NCBI RefSeq assembly: GCF_000812185.1
Contig: NZ_CP007026.1
Location: 619,222 to 683,221 of the forward strand
DNA: 64,000 nucleotides
DNA from: Candidatus Nitrosopelagicus brevis
GTDB taxonomy: Archaea; Thermoproteota; Nitrososphaeria; Nitrososphaerales; Nitrosopumilaceae
Reading direction: 5' to 3'
Position 1 is the stretch's first letter, and each line of letters begins with the position of its first letter. A program made the translations under genes and the position numbers. Under the pieces are notes generated by a model. It was given only the letters and a program-made list of their open reading frames with translations, did no database searches and had not been told where the DNA came from. Shown here in pieces: positions 42,722 to 52,267 of the stretch.

Positions 42722-43006
42722 ATGAGCGCTGAAGAGCAATTACAAGGAATGGTAGATCAAACTATCGACATGGCACTCATGAATGTTGAAGCATATTACA
42801 AAGAGATAGAAGCTAGTAATGAAATTTTGAAAATTGAGAATCCAAAGGAGTTTGTTTTTGGATTAATCATGGGTCAAATTTTAGGATTAGGTGTTGCAGC
42901 ACTTGCACAGATGAAAGGAGGAAATCCTACACCACAAGACCAAATGCAAGTAAGAGACATGGCATACAAACGTGTACCACAAATTAGAGAGAGGATTTTT
43001 GGATAA
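42722..43006 (+). CDS. Hypothetical protein
   Basis: A 94-residue protein. The ATG at 42722 is chosen because the earlier in-frame ATG (42656) precedes a TTATAAT element near 42690. It is helical, with a Gly/Ala/Leu-rich segment (LIMGQILGLGVAALAQM) that could be a membrane or packing helix. No family recognised. It ends two bases before the parvulin gene, implying co-expression. Confidence 0.65.
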   Translation: MSAEEQLQGMVDQTIDMALMNVEAYYKEIEASNEILKIENPKEFVFGLIMGQILGLGVAALAQMKGGNPTPQDQMQVRDMAYKRVPQIRERIFG

Positions 43007-43008
43007 TA

Positions 43009-43284
43009 ATGGTTCAAAAAATAAAATGTTCACATATTTTAGTTGAAAAACAAAGTCAAGCTTTACAAATCCTTGAAGAAATAAAAAATGGAAAAAAATT
43101 TGGGGCAGCTGCTAAAGAAATTTCATCATGTCCAAGTTCAAAAAAAGAAGGGGATTTAGGCTATTTCACAAAAGGAATGATGGTAAAAGAATTTGAAGAT
43201 GTTGCATTCAATTTAGAAATTGGTGAAGTATCAGCACCAGTGAAAACTCAATTTGGATATCACATCATTAAACGACTAGGATAA
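43009..43284 (+). CDS. Parvulin-type peptidyl-prolyl isomerase
   Basis: A 91-residue stand-alone rotamase. The parvulin fold markers are present: C-S-H-I-L-V at the first strand, FGAAAKEISSCPSSKKEGDLGYF, and the C-terminal TQFGYHIIKRLG with its conserved His. A single-domain parvulin of this size has been characterised from Nitrosopumilus maritimus (NmPin), and this sequence looks like its orthologue. It has no signal peptide. Confidence 0.95.
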   Translation: MVQKIKCSHILVEKQSQALQILEEIKNGKKFGAAAKEISSCPSSKKEGDLGYFTKGMMVKEFEDVAFNLEIGEVSAPVKTQFGYHIIKRLG

Positions 43285-43321
43285 TTAGATCTTAAATACA
43301 AATTTTGTAATACATATTGGA

Positions 43322-43402
43322 GTGAGAGTACATTTGACTTCAGTATTTAGAGAAACATCTCTCTTCTACTCCACTAAAGATCTTTACAGAATGGAATTTT
43401 AG
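43322..43402 (+). CDS. Possible microprotein (26 aa)
   Basis: A GTG-started 26-codon frame. TTAAATA at 43292-43298 is about 26 bases upstream, the expected leaderless spacing. The peptide contains F-Y-S-T-K-D-L, resembling V-F-S-T-K-D-I in the next small gene. The same DNA has complementary blocks (GGAGT with ACTCC, GAGAG with CTCTC), so a non-coding RNA is an equal alternative. An in-frame TTG at 43334 is also possible. Confidence 0.35.
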   Translation: MRVHLTSVFRETSLFYSTKDLYRMEF

Positions 43403-43464
43403 CAACACTGATCGAGACAATTTTTTACTAAAATTATGAAATACCAGTTAACCTAGAGGTCATT

Positions 43465-43623
43465 ATGCCAGAAGTGACAGTTTTTTCTACAAAAGATATC
43501 GAGAACATAATTTCTTGGTTTGAGAGAATCTATAGTAGTGATGAGGAAATATCTGACTTCGAACGTGAGACATATCTTAAACTCGCAAAATACTTTATTC
43601 TCGAAGAAAAAGCAATGTGTTAA
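43465..43623 (+). CDS. Small hypothetical protein (52 aa)
   Basis: An ATG-started acidic, helical 52-residue protein (MPEVTVFSTKDIENIISWFERIY...) ending with M-C. Codon use and amino-acid composition look natural. No family recognised. It ends 22 bases before the convergent hydrolase gene. Confidence 0.55.
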   Translation: MPEVTVFSTKDIENIISWFERIYSSDEEISDFERETYLKLAKYFILEEKAMC

Positions 43624-43645
43624 AATTGCATATTCTCTTTTTAAT

Positions 43646-44404
43646 TTAAGGAAACGATTTTATCGTTTTTGCATAACTTGCAAATCTATGGTTTTGAGGC
43701 CGAACCTGTGTTTGATGGTATTTTTTACAAGTTGTTCCTAATGCGCCACGATAACCAATGGGAGAATCAACCCATTTTTCATCATGAGCAGCTTTGAGAA
43801 CATCATCATATGGACTGTAGTAATTCATGATTTTTTTATTTACAATTTTTTGGAATTTATTTCCGTGTATTTTTGGTGATAATGAATTTGCAGGGATTGA
43901 TGCACCGAATAGATGTACAGATTCAATAATTCCATTATTTTCTGAGTTTTTTGCAAGTGATTCAATTGTAGATAGTATTACTTGTGCACCCAATGAGTGA
44001 CCCATTAAACGAATTTTTATCGAAGGGTTTTTTGATTTTAAATCTTTGATGAATTTTGAAAGATTTTTTCCATTCTTTTTTGCGATTGTGACTCCTACTT
44101 TCAGTGCAGAGAGTGCAGTTGATTTGTATTGTACACCTGCAGTGTTAGAATCGTAGCTATATCCAACAACATCATGTTTGTAATTCAGAGTTTTCAAGCG
44201 TTTTTCTGCAATCACATATTTGGCTAATGCCCCTGATTTGTTATTTCTCAAACCATGAATCATAATAACAATTTCAGATTTTTGAGAGATTTTTTCAAAA
44301 CTTGTCTTCGGATATGCATCATATGAGATGTTTTTGAGAGTTTTTCCAGTTTTTAGATCATAGAACCCTCTAGTAGATATTTTCGGAAATATTTTTCCAA
44401 TCAT
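43646..44404 (-). CDS. Alpha/beta-hydrolase-like protein
   Basis: A 252-residue protein of the lipase/esterase fold. V-I-M-I-H-G-L-R is the oxyanion segment near residue 50 and G-H-S-L-G-A near 133 holds the nucleophilic serine. An Asp in PYDDV and a C-terminal His-rich stretch (KKYHQTQVRPQNHRF) could complete the triad. It resembles DUF726-type hydrolases. No signal peptide. It lies two bases downstream of metG. Confidence 0.78.
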   Translation of the reverse strand: MIGKIFPKISTRGFYDLKTGKTLKNISYDAYPKTSFEKISQKSEIVIMIHGLRNNKSGALAKYVIAEKRLKTLNYKHDVVGYSYDSNTAGVQYKSTALSALKVGVTIAKKNGKNLSKFIKDLKSKNPSIKIRLMGHSLGAQVILSTIESLAKNSENNGIIESVHLFGASIPANSLSPKIHGNKFQKIVNKKIMNYYSPYDDVLKAAHDEKWVDSPIGYRGALGTTCKKYHQTQVRPQNHRFASYAKTIKSFP

Positions 44405-44405
44405 T

Positions 44406-46055
44406 TTAGTTTCCTAGTTTAGATTGTTCTTCGTCTATTACGGATTGTTCAATTTTTGAAAATATTGGTTCAGTGGCTCCAATTTTATGACCAGATTTCA
44501 ATTCTAAATTAGACATTTCATTCCAATTTACATCAGAAACATTTCCATCCAGTCCCAATTGAGACCATATTTTTTGTGAAGATTTTGGTAAAAATGATTG
44601 TAAACATATTGCAATTGAACGAACGGCATTGACAGATAGATATATGCAAGCATTAGTTCCAGGTCCTTTTTTCCAAGGTTCCTTGTGTTGGAAATATTGG
44701 TTAAAATGAGCAGAAAATTCCATTAGTTGTTTTAATGCACGATCCAGATGATTTTCTTCCATTAGTTTGCCAATATCTTCAGCAAGAGATTTTATTTTTT
44801 GCTCTGATTCAGAGTCTTTCTCATCAAATTTTTCAGGCTCAGGAACAACACCATCAAAAGTTTTGTTTGTAAATCCAAGAGCACGGTTAACCAAATTTCC
44901 CAGATTGCCAATTAATTCAGAGTTAATCTTAGTTGAAAATTGTTCCCAATCAAAATTAAGATCATCTTGAGAATATGGATTTATTGAAATAAGATAAAAC
45001 CGCAAATAATCAGCAGGGAATTTTTCTAAGAAATCTTTTAGGCCAATGTACCAATTTCTACTTTTTGATATTTTTTTACCTTCAAGGGTAAGGTGGCCAC
45101 GAGTTGGAATGTAATCAGGCAATTTGAATTCTTTTTCAATTCCCAACCTCATTGCAGGTAAAAACAGATAGTGGTGGTAAACAATATCTTTACCAATGAA
45201 ATGATAAATGTCAGCATCATTCCAAAAACTTTTACCATCAATATTTTTATCATTTAGAAATTTTAACGTGGAAGAAATGTACGCAAGATGATTATCAAAC
45301 CAACCATAGAATACTTTATCTTTTAATCCATCAATTGGGATAGGTACTCCCCATGGAATATCTCGAGTTATATCCCAATCAACTAGACCTTCTTTAATCC
45401 AATTTTCAACGTATTTTTTTACATCTTTTTGAAGATATGGAGCATTTTCAAGATATTCCAAAAGGGGTTCAGAGAAATTTTTCAGTTTAAAGAAATAGTG
45501 ATTGGTTGATTTTTGTACAGGTGTTTCACCACATATTGAACAGTGAGGATTTTCAATTTCTTCAGGAATACGCCCACATTTTTCACATAAATCAGAATAT
45601 TGATCTTCGGCATTACAAAATGGGCAAGTTCCCTTTACAAATCGGTCTGGAAGGAATTTGTCACAAGAAGTACAAAAAGCTTGGATGATTTCTTTTTCGT
45701 AAATATGTCCGTTTTTTTCAATTTTTTTAAAAACATCTTGAACAAATGAGATATTTTCTTCAGAACTTGTTTTATAGAAAAAATCAAATCCTATATCAAA
45801 AGCGGTAAAATCTTCATAATCACGTTTATTCCAATGTGCGACATATTCTTGTGGAGTCTGTTTTAATTTTTCAGATTGTATTAAAATTGGAGTTCCATAA
45901 TCGTCAGACGCGCATATATAATATGCTTCAACACCATTTTGTTTTAAGAAACGAGTGGTAACATCAGCAGGGAGATATGTAGATGCAACATGACCTAGAT
46001 GTATCTCACCATTTGAATATGGCAGAGCACTTGTGATTATTGCTTTTTTATTCAT
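44406..46055 (-). CDS. metG: Methionyl-tRNA synthetase
   Basis: A class I synthetase of 549 residues with the HLGH motif in NGEIHLGHVAS, the KISKS motif in GKKISKSRNW near 330, and a zinc domain with paired knuckles (C-T-S-C, C-P-F-C, C-E-K-C, C-S-I-C; about 125-180), the two-knuckle archaeal type. The C-terminal EMAP-like tRNA-binding domain is not present, so it may be encoded elsewhere. Divergent from ahcY. Confidence 0.96.
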   Translation of the reverse strand: MNKKAIITSALPYSNGEIHLGHVASTYLPADVTTRFLKQNGVEAYYICASDDYGTPILIQSEKLKQTPQEYVAHWNKRDYEDFTAFDIGFDFFYKTSSEENISFVQDVFKKIEKNGHIYEKEIIQAFCTSCDKFLPDRFVKGTCPFCNAEDQYSDLCEKCGRIPEEIENPHCSICGETPVQKSTNHYFFKLKNFSEPLLEYLENAPYLQKDVKKYVENWIKEGLVDWDITRDIPWGVPIPIDGLKDKVFYGWFDNHLAYISSTLKFLNDKNIDGKSFWNDADIYHFIGKDIVYHHYLFLPAMRLGIEKEFKLPDYIPTRGHLTLEGKKISKSRNWYIGLKDFLEKFPADYLRFYLISINPYSQDDLNFDWEQFSTKINSELIGNLGNLVNRALGFTNKTFDGVVPEPEKFDEKDSESEQKIKSLAEDIGKLMEENHLDRALKQLMEFSAHFNQYFQHKEPWKKGPGTNACIYLSVNAVRSIAICLQSFLPKSSQKIWSQLGLDGNVSDVNWNEMSNLELKSGHKIGATEPIFSKIEQSVIDEEQSKLGN

Positions 46056-46122
46056 TTGTGATAATTTGGATTTATTTGCATTTAAGCTATGGTTTTTAAA
46101 GAGATTGGGAAGGTTGTAAAGT

Positions 46123-47361
46123 ATGAGTAAGGTAAAAAACCCAAAGCTAGCAAAACAGGGAAAGATCTCATACGAATGGGCTCGTACTCATATGGACATT
46201 TTAGATAATACGTTAACACGATTAAAAAAATCAAAACCACTGAAAGGAGTGACAATTGCATTTTGCCTACACATTACAAAAGAGACCTCAGTTTTGTTGA
46301 TGGGGGCAAAAGAATTAGGAGCAAATGTTGCAGTTTGTGGCGGAAATCCATTAACAACACAAGACCATATTGCAGCATTTCTTGCAACTCAAGGAATTCA
46401 CATTTATGCATGGAATGGACAAACTAACAAAGAATATGATTGGTGTCTTGATCAAGTACTAAACCATAAACCAAGTTTAATTTGTGACGATGGTGCAGAC
46501 ATGAATGTTAAAGTACATTTCGATAAAAAATTCAAATCATTAAAAATTCTTGGCTCCACAGAAGAAACAACTGCAGGAGTAACAAGAGTACAAGCAATGG
46601 AAAAACAAGGTAAATTGAAATATCCAGTTGTAATTGTTAATGATGCAGATACAAAACATATGTTTGATAATAGATATGGTACAGGTCAGAGTACAATAGA
46701 CGGATATCTAAGAGCAATGGGATTATTATTCACATCAAAGAAAATTGTAGTAGTAGGCTACGGTTGGGTAGGAAGAGGAGTTGCAGAAAGATCAAGAGGA
46801 ATGGGCGGCAAAGTAATTGTTACAGAAATTGACCCAGTAAAAGCTCTTGAAGCACATATGGATGGATTTGATGTAATGCCAATGTCTCAAGCTGCAAAGA
46901 TTGGGCAGATTTTCATAACAACTACAGGAATGACTAGTGTGATTAGAAAAGAACATCTTCTTTCTATGAAAGACGGTTCAGTAGTTGGAAATGTAGGACA
47001 TTTTGATGTTGAAATAGATACTAAATTCTTATTAGAAAAATCAAAATCAGTAAGAGAAGTAAGACCATCACTTGATGAATGTGTTTTGAGAAATGGGCGA
47101 AAAATCTATCTAATTGGAAAAGGAAGATTAGCAAATTTAGTTGCAGCAGAAGGACATCCGCCAGAAGTTATGGCCCAGTCATTTTCAAATCAAATATTAT
47201 CATTATTGTATATTTTTAAAAATCACAAAAAAATGGGCAAAAAAACTATGATTGTTCCTAAAGAAATTGATAGACAAATTGCAGTTGATGCGTTGAAAGC
47301 ATTGGATGTCAAAATAGACAAATTGACAAAAGAACAAAAGAAATATGCAGAAAGCTGGTAA
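46123..47361 (+). CDS. ahcY: S-adenosylhomocysteine hydrolase
   Basis: This enzyme splits S-adenosylhomocysteine formed by methyltransferases. The 412-residue protein is the short archaeal/thermophilic form. Markers: LHITKETSVL, EETTAGVTRVQ, NDADTKHMFDN (catalytic Lys/Asp), the NAD-binding VVGYGWVGRGVAERSRGMG Rossmann loop, and VGNVGHFDVEID. Probably has its own promoter near 46097. Confidence 0.97.
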   Translation: MSKVKNPKLAKQGKISYEWARTHMDILDNTLTRLKKSKPLKGVTIAFCLHITKETSVLLMGAKELGANVAVCGGNPLTTQDHIAAFLATQGIHIYAWNGQTNKEYDWCLDQVLNHKPSLICDDGADMNVKVHFDKKFKSLKILGSTEETTAGVTRVQAMEKQGKLKYPVVIVNDADTKHMFDNRYGTGQSTIDGYLRAMGLLFTSKKIVVVGYGWVGRGVAERSRGMGGKVIVTEIDPVKALEAHMDGFDVMPMSQAAKIGQIFITTTGMTSVIRKEHLLSMKDGSVVGNVGHFDVEIDTKFLLEKSKSVREVRPSLDECVLRNGRKIYLIGKGRLANLVAAEGHPPEVMAQSFSNQILSLLYIFKNHKKMGKKTMIVPKEIDRQIAVDALKALDVKIDKLTKEQKKYAESW

Positions 47362-47403
47362 CAAGAATAAGTAAATAAAGAACATTATTTCACAAGCAAT
47401 TAG

Positions 47404-47709
47404 ATGACATGGACAAAAGTTGCAGAAAAAGGCGACATTCAATCTGGTTCAAGCAAAGAGTTTGAAGTGGAAGGTAAAAAAATTGCAGTTTTTAACCAAG
47501 ATGGTTTTCATGCATTAGATGGAATTTGTCAACATCAAGATGGTTCACTTGCACCTAAAGGAAAAATTGAAGGAGATATTGTAGAATGCCCATTACATTT
47601 CTGGCATTATAATATCAAGACAGGAGAATTAATGGATTATCTAAAAGGCATCAAATTGAAAAAATATGATGTGGACGTAAGAGATGATGGCATTTATGTC
47701 GATGCATAA
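47404..47709 (+). CDS. Rieske [2Fe-2S] ferredoxin-like protein
   Basis: A 101-residue soluble protein with the Rieske ligands C-x-H in C-Q-H-Q-D-G (near residue 45) and C-P-L-H-F-W-H (C-x2-H, near 63). It resembles the small ferredoxin components of dioxygenases and the NirD type rather than the membrane bc1 Rieske protein. Redox partner unknown. It follows ahcY by 42 bases. Confidence 0.93.
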   Translation: MTWTKVAEKGDIQSGSSKEFEVEGKKIAVFNQDGFHALDGICQHQDGSLAPKGKIEGDIVECPLHFWHYNIKTGELMDYLKGIKLKKYDVDVRDDGIYVDA

Positions 47710-47749
47710 TTCTGGTAGACTTTTTATGAGATTAGTTTAAGAAAAACCT

Positions 47750-48532
47750 GTGAACCAAGAGATTTTACAGAAAATAACAAATCAAGATTACAATAGTATT
47801 TCAACAAGAATACAAGAAGGGTTAAAACAAAAAATTGAAGAAACTAATTCAAAAGGAGTGATTTTTGGTCTGAGTGGCGGAATTGATTCCGCAGTGATTG
47901 CATATTTGTGTAACAATATTGTAAAAGAAAAAACACTTGCAGTAATAATGCCAGATTCAAAAATTTCACCAGAATCAGAAACCAGTGATGCGATAAAGAT
48001 TGTAGATGAATTAGGATTAGATTACAAATTACTCGATATCAATTCAATACATAAGGAGTTTAACATGGTGTTAGAGCCAGAAGATCGAGCTTTAGGTAAT
48101 TTACGAGCAAGAATTAGAATGAACATATTATACTATTATGCAAATTTAAAAAATTTAGTTACACTAGGGTCTAGCGATAAAAGTGAGTTTAACATAGGAT
48201 ATTTTACAAAATTTGGAGATGGTGCAGCAGATGTATTGCCAATTGTTTCATTATACAAAACTCAAGTAAGAGAATTAGCTAGACATTTAGGAATTGATGA
48301 AAGTATAATTACAAAGAAAAGCAGCCCTCACTTGTGGCCTAATCATGAAGCAGAACATGAAATTGGTGTAGAATATGAGCAAATTGACGTCATTTTACAT
48401 TGTTTTATAGATAGAAAATTATCATTAAACGATACAGCAAATGAATCACAAATAGATATCAAATTGGTTGAAAAGATCCATTCTATGTATATGAAAAGTG
48501 AGCATAAACGAATCAATCCAAATGCACTTTGA
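47750..48532 (+). CDS. nadE: NAD synthetase (ammonia-dependent type)
   Basis: NadE converts deamido-NAD to NAD with ATP. The 260-residue protein has the PP-loop F-G-L-S-G-G-I-D-S near residue 38, the GSSDKSEFNIGYFTKFGDGAAD block and SPHLWPNHEAE. No glutaminase domain is present, so free ammonia (abundant in this lifestyle) or another donor is used. It begins at GTG. Confidence 0.95.
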   Translation: MNQEILQKITNQDYNSISTRIQEGLKQKIEETNSKGVIFGLSGGIDSAVIAYLCNNIVKEKTLAVIMPDSKISPESETSDAIKIVDELGLDYKLLDINSIHKEFNMVLEPEDRALGNLRARIRMNILYYYANLKNLVTLGSSDKSEFNIGYFTKFGDGAADVLPIVSLYKTQVRELARHLGIDESIITKKSSPHLWPNHEAEHEIGVEYEQIDVILHCFIDRKLSLNDTANESQIDIKLVEKIHSMYMKSEHKRINPNAL

Positions 48533-48588
48533 ATAAAGATTATTTTCACACAAATAAGATAAATGACACGTCAATCTGTTATTAACAA

Positions 48589-49983
48589 ATGAAGATTTCA
48601 GATACGTTAACAAATCAAAAAAAAGAATTAGAGTTTTCTGATAAAGTAAGAATCTACCTTTGTGGTGTAACAGTGTATGATCAATCACACATTGGACATG
48701 CTAGAACAGTAATAGTTTTTGACACATTGAGAAGATTCCTTGAAGCAAATGGCACTCAAGTTGAATTAATTCAAAATTTTACTGATGTCGATGATAAAAT
48801 AATTAATCGTGCAAAAGAACAGGGCGAATCAGCAAGTGGATTATCAACTAAATACATTCAAACGTATTTTGAAGATTCGGATAGATTAAACATTAGAAGA
48901 GCAACAAATTACCCAAAAGCAACTGAACATATCGATGATATGATAAATCTAATTCAAAATTTAGTAGATAAAGAATCTGCATATGTGTCTAAAAATGGAG
49001 TATATTTCCGTGTTTCAAAATTTTCAAAATATGGAAAATTATCAAAAAAGAAAACAGAAGATCTTGAAAGCGGTGCCAGAATAGAAGTTGACGAATCAAA
49101 AGAGAGTCCTTTAGATTTTGCACTGTGGAAATTTTCAGATGAACAACCGAATTGGGAAAGTCCATGGGGTAAAGGTAGACCAGGATGGCATATCGAATGC
49201 TCTGCAATGAGTATCAAATATCTTGGTAAAAATTTTGAGATACACGGAGGTGGAAGAGATTTGATTTTTCCTCATCATGAAAATGAAATTGCACAATCAG
49301 AATCATTTACTTCAGAACAATTTGCAAAGATTTGGATGCATGCAGGAATGATTACCATAAACGGTGAAAAAATGTCAAAATCAGTCGGAAATGTAAAATC
49401 AATAAATCATGTTTTGGAGTCATGGGGTCCAAATGTAGTAAGATTATTCTGTATTTCAGGACATTATTCAAAACCAATTGATTACACAGAAGATCTATTA
49501 AAAGAAAATTTGATTAGATTGAGACAGATTGAAACATGTTATTATGAATTAAGATTAGCCGAAGAATCACAAGAAACAGAAGATGTTTCATCATTGCTTG
49601 AAGAATCAAGAGAAAAATTTGATGCAGCACTAAATGATGATTTTAACACATCATTGGGATTATCTATATTTTTTAATATGATAAAAACAATAAACAGTCT
49701 TGCAGCAGATGAGAAGATTTCTAAAAAAATTGCAGTGCAAGCATTACCTGTATTAGAGTACATGTTAGAAGTATTAGGAATTGAGATTCAAACAGTTTCA
49801 GATGAAGAAATAGAATCTGTTTTTGAATTAATTAACAAGAGAGAAACACTAAGAGAAGAAAAGCAGTTTGAAGAGGCAGATAAGATTAGAGACCAAATTG
49901 CAGGATTAGGAATATCATTAATTGATCATAAAAATAAAACATTATGGATGAAAAAAGAAGCAATCAAATCAGAAAAACAATGA
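48589..49983 (+). CDS. cysS: Cysteinyl-tRNA synthetase
   Basis: A class I synthetase of 464 residues. HIGH motif in QSHIGHARTV near residue 34 with the zinc Cys in YLCGVTVYD just before it; the zinc His region in GRDLIFPHHENEIAQS; and KMSKS in GEKMSKSVGN near 266. Its presence means the organism need not use the indirect SepRS/SepCysS route. Confidence 0.96.
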   Translation: MKISDTLTNQKKELEFSDKVRIYLCGVTVYDQSHIGHARTVIVFDTLRRFLEANGTQVELIQNFTDVDDKIINRAKEQGESASGLSTKYIQTYFEDSDRLNIRRATNYPKATEHIDDMINLIQNLVDKESAYVSKNGVYFRVSKFSKYGKLSKKKTEDLESGARIEVDESKESPLDFALWKFSDEQPNWESPWGKGRPGWHIECSAMSIKYLGKNFEIHGGGRDLIFPHHENEIAQSESFTSEQFAKIWMHAGMITINGEKMSKSVGNVKSINHVLESWGPNVVRLFCISGHYSKPIDYTEDLLKENLIRLRQIETCYYELRLAEESQETEDVSSLLEESREKFDAALNDDFNTSLGLSIFFNMIKTINSLAADEKISKKIAVQALPVLEYMLEVLGIEIQTVSDEEIESVFELINKRETLREEKQFEEADKIRDQIAGLGISLIDHKNKTLWMKKEAIKSEKQ

Positions 49984-50101
49984 GATGATTTGTGGATAAT
50001 ATTTAATAATCATTTTAACGTAGTCTAATTCCATTAGTGAAAATGCCGTTTTTTGGCAAAAATGAGACGGACCTTTTTTTCCTCTCTTTTGCACTAGTGG
50101 A

Positions 50102-50533
50102 CTATTTTATGATTAATACTGAAGGTTTTGATTTGTGCAAAACAAATTGAGAAGTACTTCCAAAGAATAATTCTTTTGCAGAACTTCTGCCCCTTGAACC
50201 AATTACAACCATGTCAATTTTATTTCTTGAAGTATTTGCAAATTTAGCAATTTCATAACCAGGATTTCCATACACAATCTTTTGATCAAAGGCAACTCCA
50301 GCCTTTTCGCATTGATTTTCTGCAATGTCCATCATAGAATCTAGTTGTTTTTTGTGATTTTTGTTGAATTTACCAGAGGTATCAAAGTCACCTTTTGGAG
50401 GTGCATAAACTGCATGAAGTGCAATGATTTTAGCATCACAATTTTTTGCAAGATAGATTGCAGACGATAAACCTCTAAAGGAGTTTTTAGAATTATCAAG
50501 TGGAACCAAAATTTTGTTAACTGATGTAGCCAT
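50102..50533 (-). CDS. Universal stress protein family
   Basis: A 143-residue UspA-fold protein. ATP-binding pattern G-x2-G-x9-G-S is present in VIGSRGRSSAKELFFGSTS near 112-130, and the N-terminal VPLDNSKNS carries the conserved Asp. Stress proteins of this type are often many-copy in thaumarchaea. No partner gene is evident. Confidence 0.92.
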   Translation of the reverse strand: MATSVNKILVPLDNSKNSFRGLSSAIYLAKNCDAKIIALHAVYAPPKGDFDTSGKFNKNHKKQLDSMMDIAENQCEKAGVAFDQKIVYGNPGYEIAKFANTSRNKIDMVVIGSRGRSSAKELFFGSTSQFVLHKSKPSVLIIK

Positions 50534-50608
50534 AGAATAATTAATTTCAAAGGTATTAAAAAACGAGACGTTAAAGAATAATTACCTGAAAATTAATCAG
50601 TAATTCCA

Positions 50609-50890
50609 TCAATCAGCAGATTTATCATATTTTTCATGCCATTCTTTGGATTCTTTGCTAAATTCATCATAGATTTGTTTCATTTTTTCCAATAATGTAC
50701 GATAATTCTTTGTATGATTTTGTATTTTTACCAAGTCTTGAATCATTTTATCAAACATTTCATTCATAGGGTTATTTGGTTCAATGTTTACAAGACGAGT
50801 TCTGATATCATTCCAGTTTTTGAGCATATCCATTAACAATAATTCCTGCTCTGTTACTAATTCATCTAAGGCATCTTGTTTTATGCTCAT
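50609..50890 (-). CDS. Hypothetical helical/coiled-coil protein
   Basis: A 93-residue charged, all-helical protein (MSIKQDALDELVTEQELLLMDML...) with heptad-like spacing across the central part, suggesting a coiled coil. No family recognised. It lies between the tRNA gene and the stress protein on the same strand. Confidence 0.65.
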   Translation of the reverse strand: MSIKQDALDELVTEQELLLMDMLKNWNDIRTRLVNIEPNNPMNEMFDKMIQDLVKIQNHTKNYRTLLEKMKQIYDEFSKESKEWHEKYDKSAD

Positions 50891-50935
50891 AATTTTTCAG
50901 AGTAAAAGGATGATATCAGTTTTTAGAAAAAAAGG

Positions 50936-51035
50936 CGCCGGGAGAGGGATTTGAACCCCCGTGTGCAGAGCACAGACGCTATCCTGTTTTGAGATTTCGA
51001 GGCGTCCGCCTTGGACCAAGCTTGGCTATCCCGAC
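50936..51035 (-). tRNA. tRNA-Ser(CGA) with a 15-nt intron
   Basis: Read on the minus strand: acceptor stem GTCGGGA pairs with TCCCGGC; a long variable arm (GTGC/GCAC) marks a class II tRNA; T-arm contains TTCAAAT. The anticodon stem is GACGC/GCGTC with a 22-nt loop, so a 15-nt intron at the standard 37/38 site (plus-strand 50981-50995) restores a normal loop with anticodon CGA (50997-50999). Discriminator base is G, as for archaeal Ser; Leu would have A. CCA is not encoded. Confidence 0.85.
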
Positions 51036-51106
51036 ATGCAAAGTAAGAATTTCTAGTATAAAATCGAATCAGTAAACAAAAAAAGCAGCAAATACTGAAA
51101 GTTACT

Positions 51107-52129
51107 ATGGGATTAGATCTAAAACCATTGCTAGTCAGAGAAAAGACACAGCTTGAATCATTTACAAACAAAGTTGTTGCAATTGATGCATACAATGCAA
51201 TCTATCAATTTCTAGCAATAATTAGAGGACCTGAAGGACTTCATTTAACAGATTCACAAGGAAGAGTCACAAGTCACATTACAGGATTGTTATTTAGAAA
51301 CATAAATTTTCTCACAATGGGAATTAAACCGGTCTATGTATTTGATGGAAAACCACCTTCACTAAAATCAGCAGAAATTGAAAAGAGAAAACAGATCAAA
51401 AAAGAGGCTACAGTAAAATATGAAAAAGCAATTTCTGCAGGAGATATGGAAGATGCAAGAAAATATGCACAGCAAACCACATCAATGAGAGATGGAATGG
51501 TTGAAGATTCAAAGAAATTATTAGATTTATTTGGAATACCACATATACAAGCACCATCAGAAGGAGAAGCGACAGCTGCAAGTCTTACAATTACAGGCCA
51601 AGCATTTGCTTCAGCAAGTCAAGATTTTGATTCAATTTTATTTGGTGCAAAAAGATTGGTTAGAAATTTTACAAATAGTGGAAGAAGAAAACTTCCAAAT
51701 AGAAATTCCTACATTGAAGTTTTACCCGAAATGATTGAATTTCAAAAAAATCTAGATAGTATGGGATTAACAAGACAAGAATTAGTAGATACAGGAATTT
51801 TAATTGGAACAGATTTCAATCCAGATGGATTTGAGAGAGTAGGACCAAAAACTGCCATTAAGATGATTAAACAACACAAGAGATTGGAAGACATTCCACA
51901 AATTCAAGAGCAATTAGAGCAGATACCATTTGATCAAATAAGAAAAATTTTCCTAGAGCCAGAGGTTGCCAAGATAGATAAAATTGAGTTTGGAGAAACA
52001 GACTATGAAGGAATAGTAAAATATCTATCCGAAGAACGGGATTTTTCAAAAGATAGAGTAGAAACATCAATGAATAGATTGAAGAAAAGTCTTGAGAAAA
52101 AAAGCCAGACTTTAGATCAATTCTTTTAA
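51107..52129 (+). CDS. fen: Flap endonuclease 1
   Basis: FEN1 removes 5' flaps in replication and repair. The 340-residue protein has the N-terminal nuclease block ([22 protein letters not shown]), the internal EGEATAASL and [12 protein letters not shown] acidic sites, the helix-hairpin-helix region ([22 protein letters not shown]) and a C-terminal PCNA-interacting peptide (SQTLDQFF). Confidence 0.96.
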   Translation: MGLDLKPLLVREKTQLESFTNKVVAIDAYNAIYQFLAIIRGPEGLHLTDSQGRVTSHITGLLFRNINFLTMGIKPVYVFDGKPPSLKSAEIEKRKQIKKEATVKYEKAISAGDMEDARKYAQQTTSMRDGMVEDSKKLLDLFGIPHIQAPSEGEATAASLTITGQAFASASQDFDSILFGAKRLVRNFTNSGRRKLPNRNSYIEVLPEMIEFQKNLDSMGLTRQELVDTGILIGTDFNPDGFERVGPKTAIKMIKQHKRLEDIPQIQEQLEQIPFDQIRKIFLEPEVAKIDKIEFGETDYEGIVKYLSEERDFSKDRVETSMNRLKKSLEKKSQTLDQFF

Positions 52130-52147
52130 TTAAGACATTATGCCGAA

Positions 52148-52267
52148 TTGAACAGTTGGTCAGTTTGGGAATATACTGAATACCAAACAATTCCGTCTCG
52201 TGTTGATGGACTTGCTGAACGGCCAATTCTAAAGTATAAATCAACAAAGAATTCAGTACTGATATGA
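52148..52267 (+). CDS. Possible small protein (39 aa) coupled to the next gene
   Basis: A TTG-started 39-codon frame whose TGA overlaps the ATG of the following gene (ATGA), the usual sign of translational coupling. The peptide (NSWSVWEYTEYQTIPSR...) has natural composition with several aromatic residues. It lies in an otherwise empty 134-base gap after fen. No family recognised. Confidence 0.45.
   Translation: MNSWSVWEYTEYQTIPSRVDGLAERPILKYKSTKNSVLI

Noticed and set aside
50043-50150. A 35-codon ATG frame after cysS (starting M-P-F-F-G-K)
   Set aside because: It runs into the antisense of the universal stress protein gene, has a Phe-rich composition from T-runs, and has no clear TATA. It may be part of a terminator (GCC-T6-GGC followed by T7).
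50936-51035. Reading the tRNA as Leu(CAA)
   Set aside because: The stem GACGC/GCGTC does not flank CTCAAAA without an abnormal intron position, and the discriminator base is G rather than the A used by archaeal tRNA-Leu.
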